A stretch of DNA of 64,000 nt from Plectrocnemia conspersa (Eukaryota > Arthropoda > Insecta > Trichoptera > Polycentropodidae), in the NCBI GenBank assembly GCA_009617715.1, contig VTFK01000036.1, forward strand, positions 806,001-870,000, given 5' to 3'. This document shows, piece by piece, positions 51,305 through 61,629 of this stretch. The first letter of the stretch is position 1, and each line of letters opens with the position of its first letter. The position numbers were made by a program, and so were the translations under genes. The notes beneath the pieces were generated by a model. It did not search any database. It was given only the letters and a program-made list of their open reading frames with translations, and was not told where the DNA came from.

Positions 51305-51480
51305 GTAGTGAGACAACAGACTGAAATCAAAGTCTGTAAATTAGTGTCATTTATTTTACTAATTACAGTTTACAATCAATAGATGTCACTATGCACTAAC
51401 TAGCTCGATTTGTGAGATTACAAAAATTTGGAAAACCTAATTAAATTATTGTTACCAATTATTATAATTATTACTTTAAT
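51305..51480 (-). repeat. SINE family A, truncated copy
   Basis: It matches the left part of 51751-52050 through ACAGACTGAAATCAAAGTCT, CAATAGATGTCACT and GGAAAACCTAAT. It lacks the tRNA-like head. Confidence 0.55.
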
Positions 51481-51750
51481 TGACCATTTAACATTAAAAA
51501 AATATTTACGCAATTACCTTATATACTCAGGGACAGTCTCTCAGAGTTGTTAGAGTTAATTTTGAATGATATTGCTTTTCCCACGATCAACTCTTAGTAG
51601 ATTAGTCACTACCAAGGGGTTATACATTTTTACCCCAGACAACAAAATTATTATAGTAACTTATGGAACATAGAATTAAAACAATATTTGTAGTACTTTT
51701 TTATATTCTGTTTTAACATAAAGCGCTTAGCCGAATATGTTAAAACAGAA

Positions 51751-52050
51751 ACAGTACAGACTGAAATTAAAGTCTTAAAATCAGTGATATATATTTATTA
51801 ATTATATACTATTATTACAACTTACAACCAATAGATGTCACTTGACTCATGACCAGGGTCGATTTTTTCAATAATTCATCCTTGAAATTTGGAAAATCTA
51901 GGAAAACCTAATCTGTGATGATCGATCGGAATTATAATTATATAATTATCATTAATACTGACCTATCAGACACGATAGAAAAAACACTAGGGTTCTTATG
52001 GGATTCGAACTTGGGTCTTAATCGTCAACTTACATTGCTGATCTATCGTG
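51751..52050 (-). repeat. tRNA-derived SINE (family A), fullest copy
   Basis: On the minus strand it starts with a tRNA-like head (about 51990-52050) whose B box is the reverse complement of GGGATTCGAACTTGGG. The body contains CTAATCTGTGATGATCGATC and ACACGATAGAAA, and the tail contains CAATAGATGTCACTTG. It is about 300 bp, the longest of three copies in the window. Confidence 0.65.
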
Positions 52051-53576
52051 TTTTTGAGACGAGCATTAAATAATTAGTGAAGAAGGGACCATTTAGAACG
52101 TTTCGTTTGTTTGTTTCATACAGGAGCATCTTTTTTATGTCTCTACTAGATACATTGGATTTGTATAATTTAGACAGAAATTGTCTGTTCCATTCGCAAC
52201 GTTCAAAAAAATTAGTTAAAGAAAAGATATATAAATAGGTAGTTATAAAACGTAATATTTTCAAACCGAGCGGCGTTTTGCTAAGTGAGTTTAGGCTAAA
52301 TTTCCTCACTGATTACTAAAAACGTGTATCATATTGATAGTTGAATTCTGAAAATAAGAAGTTAAAGTGTTATTACAATTAATTACATTGAATGTCTAGT
52401 AAAATTAGAGAATACATTAAAAAAAAAAAGTTTGAATAGACTGGACAATCTATTTGATTACTTATAATTTTAATATTAAATTAAATCTTTACAAATACAC
52501 CGATCTGAAAATTAAGAATTTTAAAAGACTACAATTAATTACACTCATAATCAATGTGTTTAATTTGAATTTCATATATCGCAAACATCTATATATTGCA
52601 AACTGACTCAGCAAGATACGAATTATTGTATCCATCTTATTATTTACACACTAATTTGTTATCTCATCTATGTTTGATTGCAAAATTATTAAGGCATTAT
52701 CAGATACAATATTGATTTATGGACTTTTATGTTTGACAAAAACAATTCGTTAACTCAGCGCAGACGACATTTAATATCGTTATTAACAATAAAATTGAGC
52801 CTAGGGCCTGCAACTCAGCGTTGCTACACTAGGTGAAAAATATAACCAGATTTATACTTTTCAAATTTTACCAGAATTGTAATTATTAAACTAGAGCTAA
52901 CCTAATACACTAGCCGCAATTCTCAGAACTGTTTTTTTTAATCTATATATTATATATCATATCAACTTGGCCTCTGTTAGATAACTTTAGATATGAATTG
53001 ATTGTATAGAGTACAGTTTGGCTTTACAAAAGTCATGTTGATTAAGTAAATATAATGATTGCTAACGATTCTAAGACTGGGAGACACCGACAATAAGCAC
53101 ACTGGGCTGTAACTTTAATATTAATATTTTAATTTTAAAATATCAAACCATTATACTTTCACATAGTAGGGAAAGTTTCTACAGATAAGTGTTGAAAATA
53201 TGATGTAAAATATATGATACCAGACACGTAGGCATCAATAAAACAAGGTGGATACATAGATTTACAAATATCAAGAATCATATAACTTTCCTTAGCATCT
53301 TTATACTTATAACCGCTTATTTATACAAATTTAATTCAGTCTTATAATAACAAAAAATACCAAATGAGTTATCACTGAAAACACCTTTAGAAAATCGCAA
53401 ATAATTTTTCAATTTATATATACGTAATTATTTACAAACTTAGCTTCGTTTTATCGTAGTCTGTTATTTTTTGGATAATTTGTATATGAGCCTCTTTCTT
53501 TCTAAATATTATTTATTTTGTATCTCTATTAATCTGTTAAGGAAATTTTGGTTTCTAAATATACTTTACATACATA

Positions 53577-53790
53577 CATTACATCAGGGGTGACAACCCA
53601 AATGATCTTGCGGGCCACTTTGGAAATGCATCATAACTCAGCGGGCCATATATAAAATTATATATCCCCATATTAGATTTTGACACACTATAGACATTTT
53701 TTTGGAATGAAAAATTGTCAAGTTGAAAAATATTCAAGGATTTGAAAAATATTCATGGCGGGCCGCGGGTTGGCCACTCCAGCATTACAT
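53577..53790. mobile_element. hAT-superfamily MITE with 8 bp target duplication
   Basis: The unit 53585-53782 (198 bp) begins CAGGGGTGACAACCC and ends GGTTGGCCACTCCAG. It is flanked on both sides by the identical 8-mer CATTACAT (53577-53584 and 53783-53790). The 8 bp duplication and the CAGGGGTG/GCGGGCC-rich ends are hallmarks of hAT elements. It is non-coding. Confidence 0.85.
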
Positions 53791-54539
53791 CATGCCTATA
53801 GAAAGTTAAGTATCTATTTTTCTATTTCTTCATATGTAGATAAATTTATTCACTTGAACTTTGAAATCGTTAAGTGTTTCGTAGAAATGATTTCTTCAAG
53901 ATAAAAACAATTTCAAAATAATCTGCTTTTCTAAATTATTAAAACTTTACGCATTATCATAATAGTATTAAAAAATACAATTGTATTTTATATTCAAGTG
54001 TGAAATATAATATTGTCATCTTACAAGTTCATCATGATACATTTTAATGTCCGAAATCTCAGTGTTTATTTGAATATACTATATCTAAGACATTATTATT
54101 TTTATTATGTACATGATTATATTGTTTTAGTAATATATAAATTGCCACATGAACTAAAGAATTACAGTAAAAGAGCTCCAATTTATTTTATACAATAAAA
54201 TAATTTATTATTTTTATGTAACATATTATCATTATTAGTTTAACATCTTTGTAACTATGCTAACAAACGTCTAGATTATATTGTCAATTTTTTCATAAGA
54301 ATTTTAACAATATATTATAAATAGTTGATTATATTTTCTGTATCATTCAGATACAGAACATATAATCAGTGGGAATTAAACTTATTTGACACGTTGTTCA
54401 TAGTAAGTGAGGAGCGGTCAATGCAGTAGATACTGTCTGAATTAAATCTAGGTTCAGTAGTATGTTTTTAATGTCCGGAAGAAGATATCATAGTCAAGAG
54501 TTGGAAACGTATATATCTACTTATTATTTTTATTACAAA

Positions 54540-54590
54540 TCTAACCCTCGTGACTTTACAGGTTTCCCCAATGCGTCATGATGTAGCTTA
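54540..54590. repeat. Dispersed repeat family C, short copy
   Basis: It carries GACTTTACAGGTTTCCCCAA and TGCGTCATGATG, the most conserved block of the family seen at 12890 and 26520. Confidence 0.5.
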
Positions 54591-55104
54591 ATTAAATACC
54601 TCGAGCTATGTAATTTTGATGCCAATAAAGTATTTTAAATCTATTAAAATTTATATTTTGTCATGTCATGGTAACCATAGTATAAGAATTTATATTGACA
54701 TCCCTGTTCCTAAATTTGTTTTGAATTAACTTATGTATATTATTTATTGTCCATTTATATTTATTTTTTTATTCCTGTATAACTTAATTTTAACTTATTT
54801 TTATCAGATTTAATTTTCGCAGTGTCTTTTATTGAATTTATTCAAATGTGTCGTTTTTTTATGTGTTGTTAATTTTCTTCTAAATTTTATTTGTATTTTT
54901 ATAATATATTAGTAATGATAAGTTCACTTCGTTTGAAGATGTATATACATAAAAGTAAATAAGTATAATTAATGCAATTAAAAAAATATTACAAGAGATA
55001 ATAATTATACATTAAATAATAAATTTAAAAATATACACATATCTAGTTATTAGGCTTACTTATAATAATATGGGCACAACTTGTAATCAATTAATACATT
55101 AAAC

Positions 55105-55288
55105 TAAGGTAACCAGATTTAGAAAATATCAAAGGAGGACACCAAAAATAAAAAGGTCATTACTGCCGCAAGAGCTAATTTTTTTTGAAAGAATGAAATT
55201 GTTTCAAAATCGTTTGGAAATGTAAAACGGCAAAGAAGGACAAACTTTTTGGTGAAGACAATTCTTCTCAAAGGCTGGTCACCTTAAT
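55105..55288 (+). mobile_element. MITE family E, copy 2
   Basis: The ends TAAGGTAACCAGATTT (left) and GGCTGGTCACCTTAATTA (right) form an inverted pair. Internal block GGAGGACACCAAAAATAAAA matches the inverted copy at 49464-49684. A third, end-less remnant lies at 56020-56240 (CCTTTTATTTTTAGTGTC). Confidence 0.65.
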
Positions 55289-55299
55289 TAGGATTATAT

Positions 55300-55640
55300 A
55301 TCTTCTATATATGATGTATATAAAAATGGATGTGTGTGTATGTATGGATGTTATGGCATTACTATGGAACACGTGGAGCAATTTCAACCAAACTTAATAG
55401 ACATATAACTTACTATCTAAAAAAGAACCATGAGAGTTAAACATCCCTAGCCCCTAAGGGTGGGGGTGACATGTAAAAACTGATATTTGTGTCGAATCCA
55501 TAGTTTTCGGGGTTTCTGAGATGAATGCTGATATTCCAGAAGCTGTTTTAGTACAAGTTAAGCCTGGAGGGTGAGAAGGGAAGAAAATTTAACTGCCAAA
55601 AATGACAGTCCAAATGATATTTAAGCTCCATTTTTTAGGC
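55300..55640 (+). repeat. Helitron-like repeat stretch
   Basis: It begins TCTTCTATATATGATGTATA, then has a GTGTGTGTATGTATGG stretch and CAATTTCAACCAAACTTAAT. This layout (TC plus TATA-rich start, short TG-rich tract, then a conserved CCAAACTT block) is that of common arthropod Helitron-derived repeats. No helicase coding and no CTRR 3' end were found, so the assignment is tentative. Confidence 0.4.
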
Positions 55641-56379
55641 AACTCCGTGGTAATCAGCAAGTTTATAAATACTATATAAAATGTGAATCCGAATATATTC
55701 ACTTATTATATATACGTATTTATTTACAATTAATTTAGTATAATATTCTCATGATTATGTTATTATATATTAAAAATGAAAATAAGCATTTTTTAGTAAT
55801 TTTAGATTGCAGATGAAAAGCGGCATTCATATTTAATTAAAAAAATATATGAAAATAGCAAATTCTAATTTGTAAGAAAAAACAATCGCAGATTTTGTAA
55901 ATATTTGCTCGTGTGTATATGTAAATTAATGTTTGTAGTTTTATATGATTGTTGACAATATTACTTAATTGTACTTTTGTAATTCACGTAATTCAATATA
56001 TTTATTAGCTATTAGCTTAATTAAAACGTCCTCCTTTACGAAGGATTGTGTATTGAAAATTTTTTATCCTTCTTTGACCACATTTCCGAACACACTTTTT
56101 TTGAACTCCCGCAAAAAAAATATATTTCTTTCTTTTTCTTCTAGAATAAAATTTTGCAAAAATAACTTTTCTTGGCTACTGCAGTAATTTTATCTCCTCG
56201 AATAAAAATTTCCTACGGCCTTTTATTTTTAGTGTCTTTCAGCTTAATGTAAAATATAAATTATCAGAAAATTGATCATAATGTCATAAATATAATACTA
56301 AAATTATTATAGTATTATATAAATATCGCAAATGATTTATTTTTGTATTAATATTTTAATAGATATATTTTAAAAGAAA

Positions 56380-56877
56380 AACGTTTTCGCGAATGCGGAC
56401 GCGTTCGCGAGCGCGCCGACGTCGCCCGTTGTAAAAAATGAGCGCAGGCGATTCGAAGTTGCGAACTCGAATTCGATCGACGGACTCGAGCGCGGAGACG
56501 TCTCGAAATGCTGACACGGGCGTGTTGCGAAGAGACGGATTGTAAATTCGAATCGGGCGATCGCGAGGGGGGAAGCGAATAACTCGAAGCGCGGGGGTCG
56601 AGGAGTAGCTCAAAGGAAGCGGAATCGTCGGCGACGACTTCGCGGCGATTTAGGCGGCGTCCGATCGGCGATCGAAGCTGAGGTTCGATTTCGACGGGAT
56701 CGGAAAGGGACTCGAAGTAACGAGCGTCGGCGGCAGCGCGGTCACTTCCGCCGCGGAGGTGACAGGCGGCCAAGATGGCGGCGTGACGTCACCGCGCGCG
56801 TGACGTGATCGCCCCGTGGCGCGCCATGCGGCCCCGCGCAGAGTCCCCTCGAGCTCGAGGCGGGCAGTAGCCGCGCG
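56380..56877 (+). promoter_or_regulatory. CpG-rich eIF4G promoter / 5' UTR region
   Basis: Base composition jumps from AT-rich to CpG-dense at about 56380 and stays so into the gene. Near the start codon, AAGATGGCGGC (56772-56782) matches the YY1/Pho-type motif and TGACGTCA (56784-56791) is a perfect CRE palindrome. A second half-like site TGACGTGA lies at 56801-56808. Short upstream ORFs exist (ATG at 56775, 3 codons plus stop; ATG at 56826, 14 codons plus stop at 56868-56870), which could modulate initiation if transcribed. The transcription start is not determinable. Confidence 0.5.
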
Positions 56878-59800
56878 ATGAACGGCAACGGAAAACCGGC
56901 GGCGCCGGGCGCGGGCCCGCTGCCGCCGCCGTCGACGCTCAACTTCTACGGCTACGCGCCGCGAGGCCAGCACGGTCAGCACGGCCAGCACGCGGCGCAC
57001 AGTCAGAACGCGCAGCCGCAGCGCGACGCCTTCCCGCCGGCGTTCGGCGCCGCGGCGGATCAACGGCAGCTCGGCCTGCATCCGCATGCGCCTGAGCACC
57101 AGCACCATCAGCAGCACCAGCACCACCCGCAGCACAAGCACTACCCGCCGCAGCAGCAGCAGCAACAGCAACAGCAGCAGCAACAGCAGCTGTTCTACCC
57201 CGGCTCGCGCGTGCACGGCCGCTCGCCCGTCTACCACCCGTCTCCGACGCAGCAGCTGATCTACAACTTACCCATGCTGCAATACGCGTCGATGTCGGGC
57301 CTGCAGCAGTTCCAGCCGCAGCAGCAGCCGCCACCGCGTCAGGCGTTCTACCAACAGCCGGGCGCGGCGCCGCCCTCGCTCGGCCCCGGTCAGTCCTCGT
57401 TCAACGTGGGCTACCCGGTCGCGTACGCGAGCACGCAGCAGCAGTCCACCGCCGGTTACTACCTGCACAACGGGGGGCGCGCAGGCGGCGGCGGGGCGCA
57501 AGCCTCGGCCCCCGCCGGCCGCCGCGCCGCCCGCTCAGCCGCAGCAGCCGCCTCCTCAGCCGCAGCCGCAGCCCGCGATGGCGCCCTACCAGCCCCATGC
57601 GCCCTACCAGCCGCAGCAGCGCCGCGCCCACGCGCTCGTCGTGCAGGACCCGGAGTCGGGCCGCAACGTGCTCGACGACATGTTCGACGAGAAGAGCGAG
57701 CGCGCCGCTCGCGCTCCCTCCGACGATCCGCGCGCGGCCCGCGCCCCGGCCGACGAGCCGCGCGCCGACCTCGTCAAGGACGAGTTCAAACTCAAGGTGC
57801 TCGTCAGGATCCACGAGGATGCGGCGCAGCTCCCCCAGCGCCCTCCTCAGCGTCCGCCTCCGCAGCGCGAGGCCGCGGAGCCGCCCCCGCCCGACACGCC
57901 GGTCGTGTCGGCCATCTCCGACAGCCCCGAGATAGTCCCCAAGCAGAGCTCGGCGGCCCCCAAGGCGCCGAGGCCGCGCACGCCTCCTCCCTCTAGGCCC
58001 GAGCCCGAGGCGGAGCCGACGCCGGAGCCGACACCGGAGCCGGTACCCGAGCCCGAACCCCAACCGCAACCTCAACCTCCCGCGGCTCTCGAAGAGGCGC
58101 CCGCGGAGGAAGAAGCGCTCCCCGAGCCTTCGACGGAGATCGAATCGACTCCGATCGAGGCGGAGGCGGAGGCGGAGGCGGAGGTCGAGATCGAAATCGA
58201 AATCGACGTAGAAGAAGAGGTCGCGGTCCAAGTCGAAGCCGAAGAAGCCGAACCTAAACCCGAACCGCAAGTCCAAGTTGCAGTCGAACCCGAGCTTGAG
58301 CTCCAAGTCATAGCTCCCGAGAGCCCGCCGACGCCCGAACCCGAAGAGCCCTCCGAGGCCGAAGAGACGCCCGAACCGCCGGCGGAAGACGCCGTCGTCG
58401 TCTCCGTGGAAGCGCCGCACGAGGTGCCCGCCGAAGAGAAGACGGAACCGGCCAAAGCGGACGAGGAAGAGAAGAGCGAGGAGATCGACGCCGAAGCTCC
58501 GACGGAGGGGCTCACTAACGGAAACTTCCAGACGGAGGACGAGGACGAGAAGAAGTCCGCGCCCGCTCTCAAATATCCGTACAAAGACGGCCAGTGGTCG
58601 CCCATGAACACCGCCGGCGTTAAAATCTACGACACCGAGTTTCTGCTGGCGCTGAGGCAGGACCCCATGTCGATGAAGAAGCCCGAGAACATTGACAAGC
58701 TCGAAATGATCATGTCAGATGGGCCTCAGAAGCACAAGTTCCCAGCGTCCGGAGGCGGCGGCGGCGGAGGAGGCGGGGGCGGAGGCTCCCGCGGCGGCGA
58801 CGGCTCCAGCATGTTCTCCAGCATGCGCGATTCGCTCGTGCCGGACTTCGCTCGCGGCCTCGCTCGCAGCGTGATGCCCGGCCGCAAGTCGCAACAGGGC
58901 AGCAAGTCCGGCTACAAGAACGGCGGCAGCCCGGCGTCTCAACCCAGCAAGCCGCCCGTCATCCACGTGAGCCTATCCCTGCGGGAAGACGTCAAGCTCA
59001 ACGAGGCCGAGAACGCCTGGAAGCCGACGCGCTTCAAGTCCCAGGCGGAGAGGGAAGACGAGAAGAAGGAGAACGACGAACTGCTAAAGAAGTTCCGTAG
59101 CATTCTCAACAAGCTCACCCCAGAGAAGTTCGAGAAGCTCATCACCCAGATCATGGCCCTGCCGATCGACACCGAGGAGAGATTGAAGGGCGTAATCGAC
59201 CTCGTCTTCGAGAAGGCGATCAGCGAGCCCAACTTCGCGCTCATGTACGCGTCCCTCTGCCTCGAGCTCAAGCAGATGAAAGTCAAAGATAGCTGCAACG
59301 ATTTCCGCGTCTTCATCATATCTAGGTGTCAGATGGAGTTCGAGAGCGCGTCCGCCGACGAGAACGCCTCCAAGCTCAAGGAGATCGAGATACGCGACTG
59401 CCCCGACGAGGACAAGAAGAAAGAGATGCAGCAGGCGCTCGCGGAGGAGGAGAGGCGCGCGAGACGGCGGTCCGTGGGTAACATCCGCTTCATCGGCGAG
59501 CTCTACAAGCAGGGCATGCTCAAGCCGGTGACGATGATCTCTTGCGTTCAAATCTTGATAACGAAGCTCGAGGAAGAGACGCTCGAGTGCCTGTGCAAGT
59601 TCCTCACGACGATCGGCAAGAACCTCGAGGAATGCAACATCGACCTGCAGCCGTACTTCGACACCATGAGGGAGATCGTCATCAAAAAAGGACAAACGCG
59701 TCAGCAGCAGGATAAGGTTCATGCTGCAGGATCTGATAGATCTGAGGGCGCACTCGTGGGTACCGAGGCAGGCCGTGGCCAACCCTAAGACAATGAATCA

Positions 59801-61364
59801 AATCCAGCAGGAGGTCGAGAGGGAGCAGATGAGCAAGAGCTACCTCGGCGGGTATCCGTCGCAGAAGGAGGACCGACCGAGCAACGTCAACAAGCGGGGA
59901 GGTTCCAAGAGCGTCAACGAAGACGGCTGGTCCACCCAGCGCACCAAGACGAGCGCCAAGCAGCTGCCGTACTCGGTCGATTCGGGCAAGCTCAAGGGGC
60001 TCAAGGCCAACGTCCGCATCACCGAAGTCTCGCTGCAGCCGTCGACCCATTTGGCTTGGGGCAAGGGCTCCAACGTGAACGTGAACAAGAAGAGCGACTC
60101 GGGGCCCGCGGGCCACAAGGCCGCCCCGGCGAGGAAGGGCGCCACCGAGACGTCCAACATGTTCAACGCGCTCGGATACGCGGACGCCGGTTCCGAGTCC
60201 CCGTCCGCGCCCGAGCCCAAGTCTGAACCTCCGCGCGCCTCCGCTGAGAGGTCCGCCTTCAACTCGAGCTCGCTCGCCGAGGCCGCCGCGAAGATCCTCG
60301 AGATCCTGTCGGAGGCGCGGGACGGCGACGTCGCCGCCCTCCTCGCCGAGATCAAGCCCCATCTGAAAGCCGACGTTCGATTCGCGCTGCGGGGCATCGT
60401 GGCCGCGGGAATCGGCGCGAAGGAGAGCGCGCGTTCGGCGACGATCGGGAAGGTCGCCGGCGCGCTCATCTCCGACGGAACGACCACCGTCGACGAGTTT
60501 GTCGACGTGTTCAAGCAGTGCGCGGACGAGTCGACGGACGACGACGGCGCGGCGGACCGCCTGTCCGAGTTCGTCCGGGGCGTCAGGACCGAGCACGGCC
60601 TGTCCCTGTGGAGCGTTCACTCGGCCCTCAAGAGAGCGATCGAGCTGGGCAAGGGCTACGACTTTTTGCTGTCCCTGTTCCTGGACAAGGCGGGAGACCC
60701 CGAGGACGCCGAGCGCATGTGGGAGGAGGCGTCCAAGATGGAGCTCGCCGACTGGATGTCGAGAGAGCAGACCGCGCAGTTCTTAGAGAAAGTACCTTTA
60801 GAATTTTTAAACAGCAAGGCCGAGGAACCCGTCACTCCGGAGGCCGCCGCCGGTCGGCTGCTACGACTGATGCGACAGGGCGACAACCGCGACTCCATCA
60901 GCAAATGGATCAAGAAAAACGTCAGCGAGGCCGTCAAGGAGGGCTGGTTCGTCAGAGCGCTCACCGAAGCGGTGTACGTGCACGCGCTCAAACCTGAGGA
61001 GGGTGCCGAGCCGCGGTTCGACGAGGCCGCCTCCAGGAAGCTCACCAATTTCTATCCGCTCCTGTCCGCGTACGTCGCCAACCAGGAGAAGCTCGAACTG
61101 GAGTGCCTTTTCGCGATACAGCGCGTCATTCACAAGATGGATCATCCGTCGAGAATCACGACTCAGATATTCGACCATCTGATGGACGACGGCGAGGTCG
61201 TCTCCACCGAGGGCTTCCTGGCTTGGGAGACCAACAAGGATCCCCACGAGCAGGTCGGCAAGTCCGTCATGGTCCTCTCGCTGACTTCGTTCTTCACGGC
61301 GCTCAAGTCGACGGACGAGTCCTCCGAGGAGACCACCAATTCGATGGTCGACGAAGACTACTGA
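56878..61364 (+). CDS. eIF4G: Eukaryotic initiation factor 4G, single block with two frame breaks
   Basis: This is the scaffold of the eIF4F cap complex, bridging eIF4E, eIF4A and eIF3 in the cytoplasm. The first in-frame ATG after an in-frame TGA (56806-56808) is at 56878. Two single-base surpluses, in G6 (57472-57477) and A6 (59684-59689), shift the frame. Discounting them gives 1,494 residues, normal for insect eIF4G. In order: Gln/His/Pro-rich N-terminus with Q13 (57151-57189), Glu/Pro-rich stretch, eIF4E-binding motif YDTEFLL (residue ~584), poly-Gly, MIF4G (~735-965; KKFRSILNKLTPEKF, RRSVGNIRFIGELY, RFMLQDLIDL), MA3 (~1125-1250), W2 (~1330-1494; ECLFAIQRV, EGFLAWE). No introns are visible. 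GC is far above the flanks. It could be a native gene with assembly indels, or a young retrocopy. The domain order is intact, favouring the former. Confidence 0.93.
57151..57189 (+). repeat. CAG/CAA tract encoding 13 glutamines
   Basis: Thirteen consecutive Gln codons (nine CAG after mixing with CAA) lie in the eIF4G N-terminal region, after a His-rich segment. The CAA interruptions would stabilise it against expansion. Confidence 0.9.
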
Positions 61365-61519
61365 CCTTGTGAAAGCGTAACTTTGGACTTTATAAAATTA
61401 CTTTTAAACGAAAAGAGCGGACGCCGCGTCGACTCTCTTGCGATCGACCGCAGGGGCGCCGCGCTCCACATGTATACAGCTAAATTCGATAAATATGATT
61501 ATTATTTAAAGAGTTAATG

Positions 61520-61525
61520 AATAAA
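61520..61525 (+). terminator. Candidate eIF4G polyadenylation signal
   Basis: AATAAA lies 156 bp after the eIF4G stop, followed by a T-rich stretch about 20 bp on. A second hexamer at 62118-62123 could give a longer 3' UTR. Confidence 0.5.
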
Positions 61526-61608
61526 ACGCAATGTTTAATCAGCTACTTTTTATTATTATTCATGCGAGATGCAATTGTACATATTATATATTCGTTTCGT
61601 CGCTGCCC

Positions 61609-61629
61609 CGTCGCGATGCGTTCGCGACG
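61609..61629. other. Perfect GC-rich stem-loop downstream of eIF4G
   Basis: CGTCGCGA (61609-61616) and TCGCGACG (61622-61629) pair completely around a 5-base loop TGCGT. It lies in the long-form 3' UTR if the distal polyadenylation site is used. No function is inferred. Confidence 0.6.

Larger units (their letters stand above)
47831..56379. other. Intergenic stretch between UBE2R and eIF4G
   Basis: It starts with the UBE2R 3' UTR. The recognisable contents are MITE family E (49464-49684, 55105-55288 and a remnant at 56020-56240), a transposon-protein fragment (50335-50410), SINE relics (51305-51480, 51751-52050), a hAT MITE (53577-53790), repeat family C (54540-54590) and a Helitron-like stretch (55300-55640). 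The rest (48400-49450, 52100-53550, 53850-54500) is AT-rich with no supported gene. Confidence 0.7.

Noticed and set aside
57401..58420. 339-codon open frame on the minus strand, rich in Arg/Leu/Gly
   Set aside because: It is the antisense shadow of the GC-rich eIF4G coding sequence; such composition leaves antisense frames free of stops. The same holds for the other long minus-strand frames between 56350 and 61250.
59684..59720. Programmed ribosomal frameshift in eIF4G
   Set aside because: The shift needed is +1 at an A6 run, not the -1 type favoured by such runs. The upstream break has the same simple homopolymer cause and the family is not known to frameshift.
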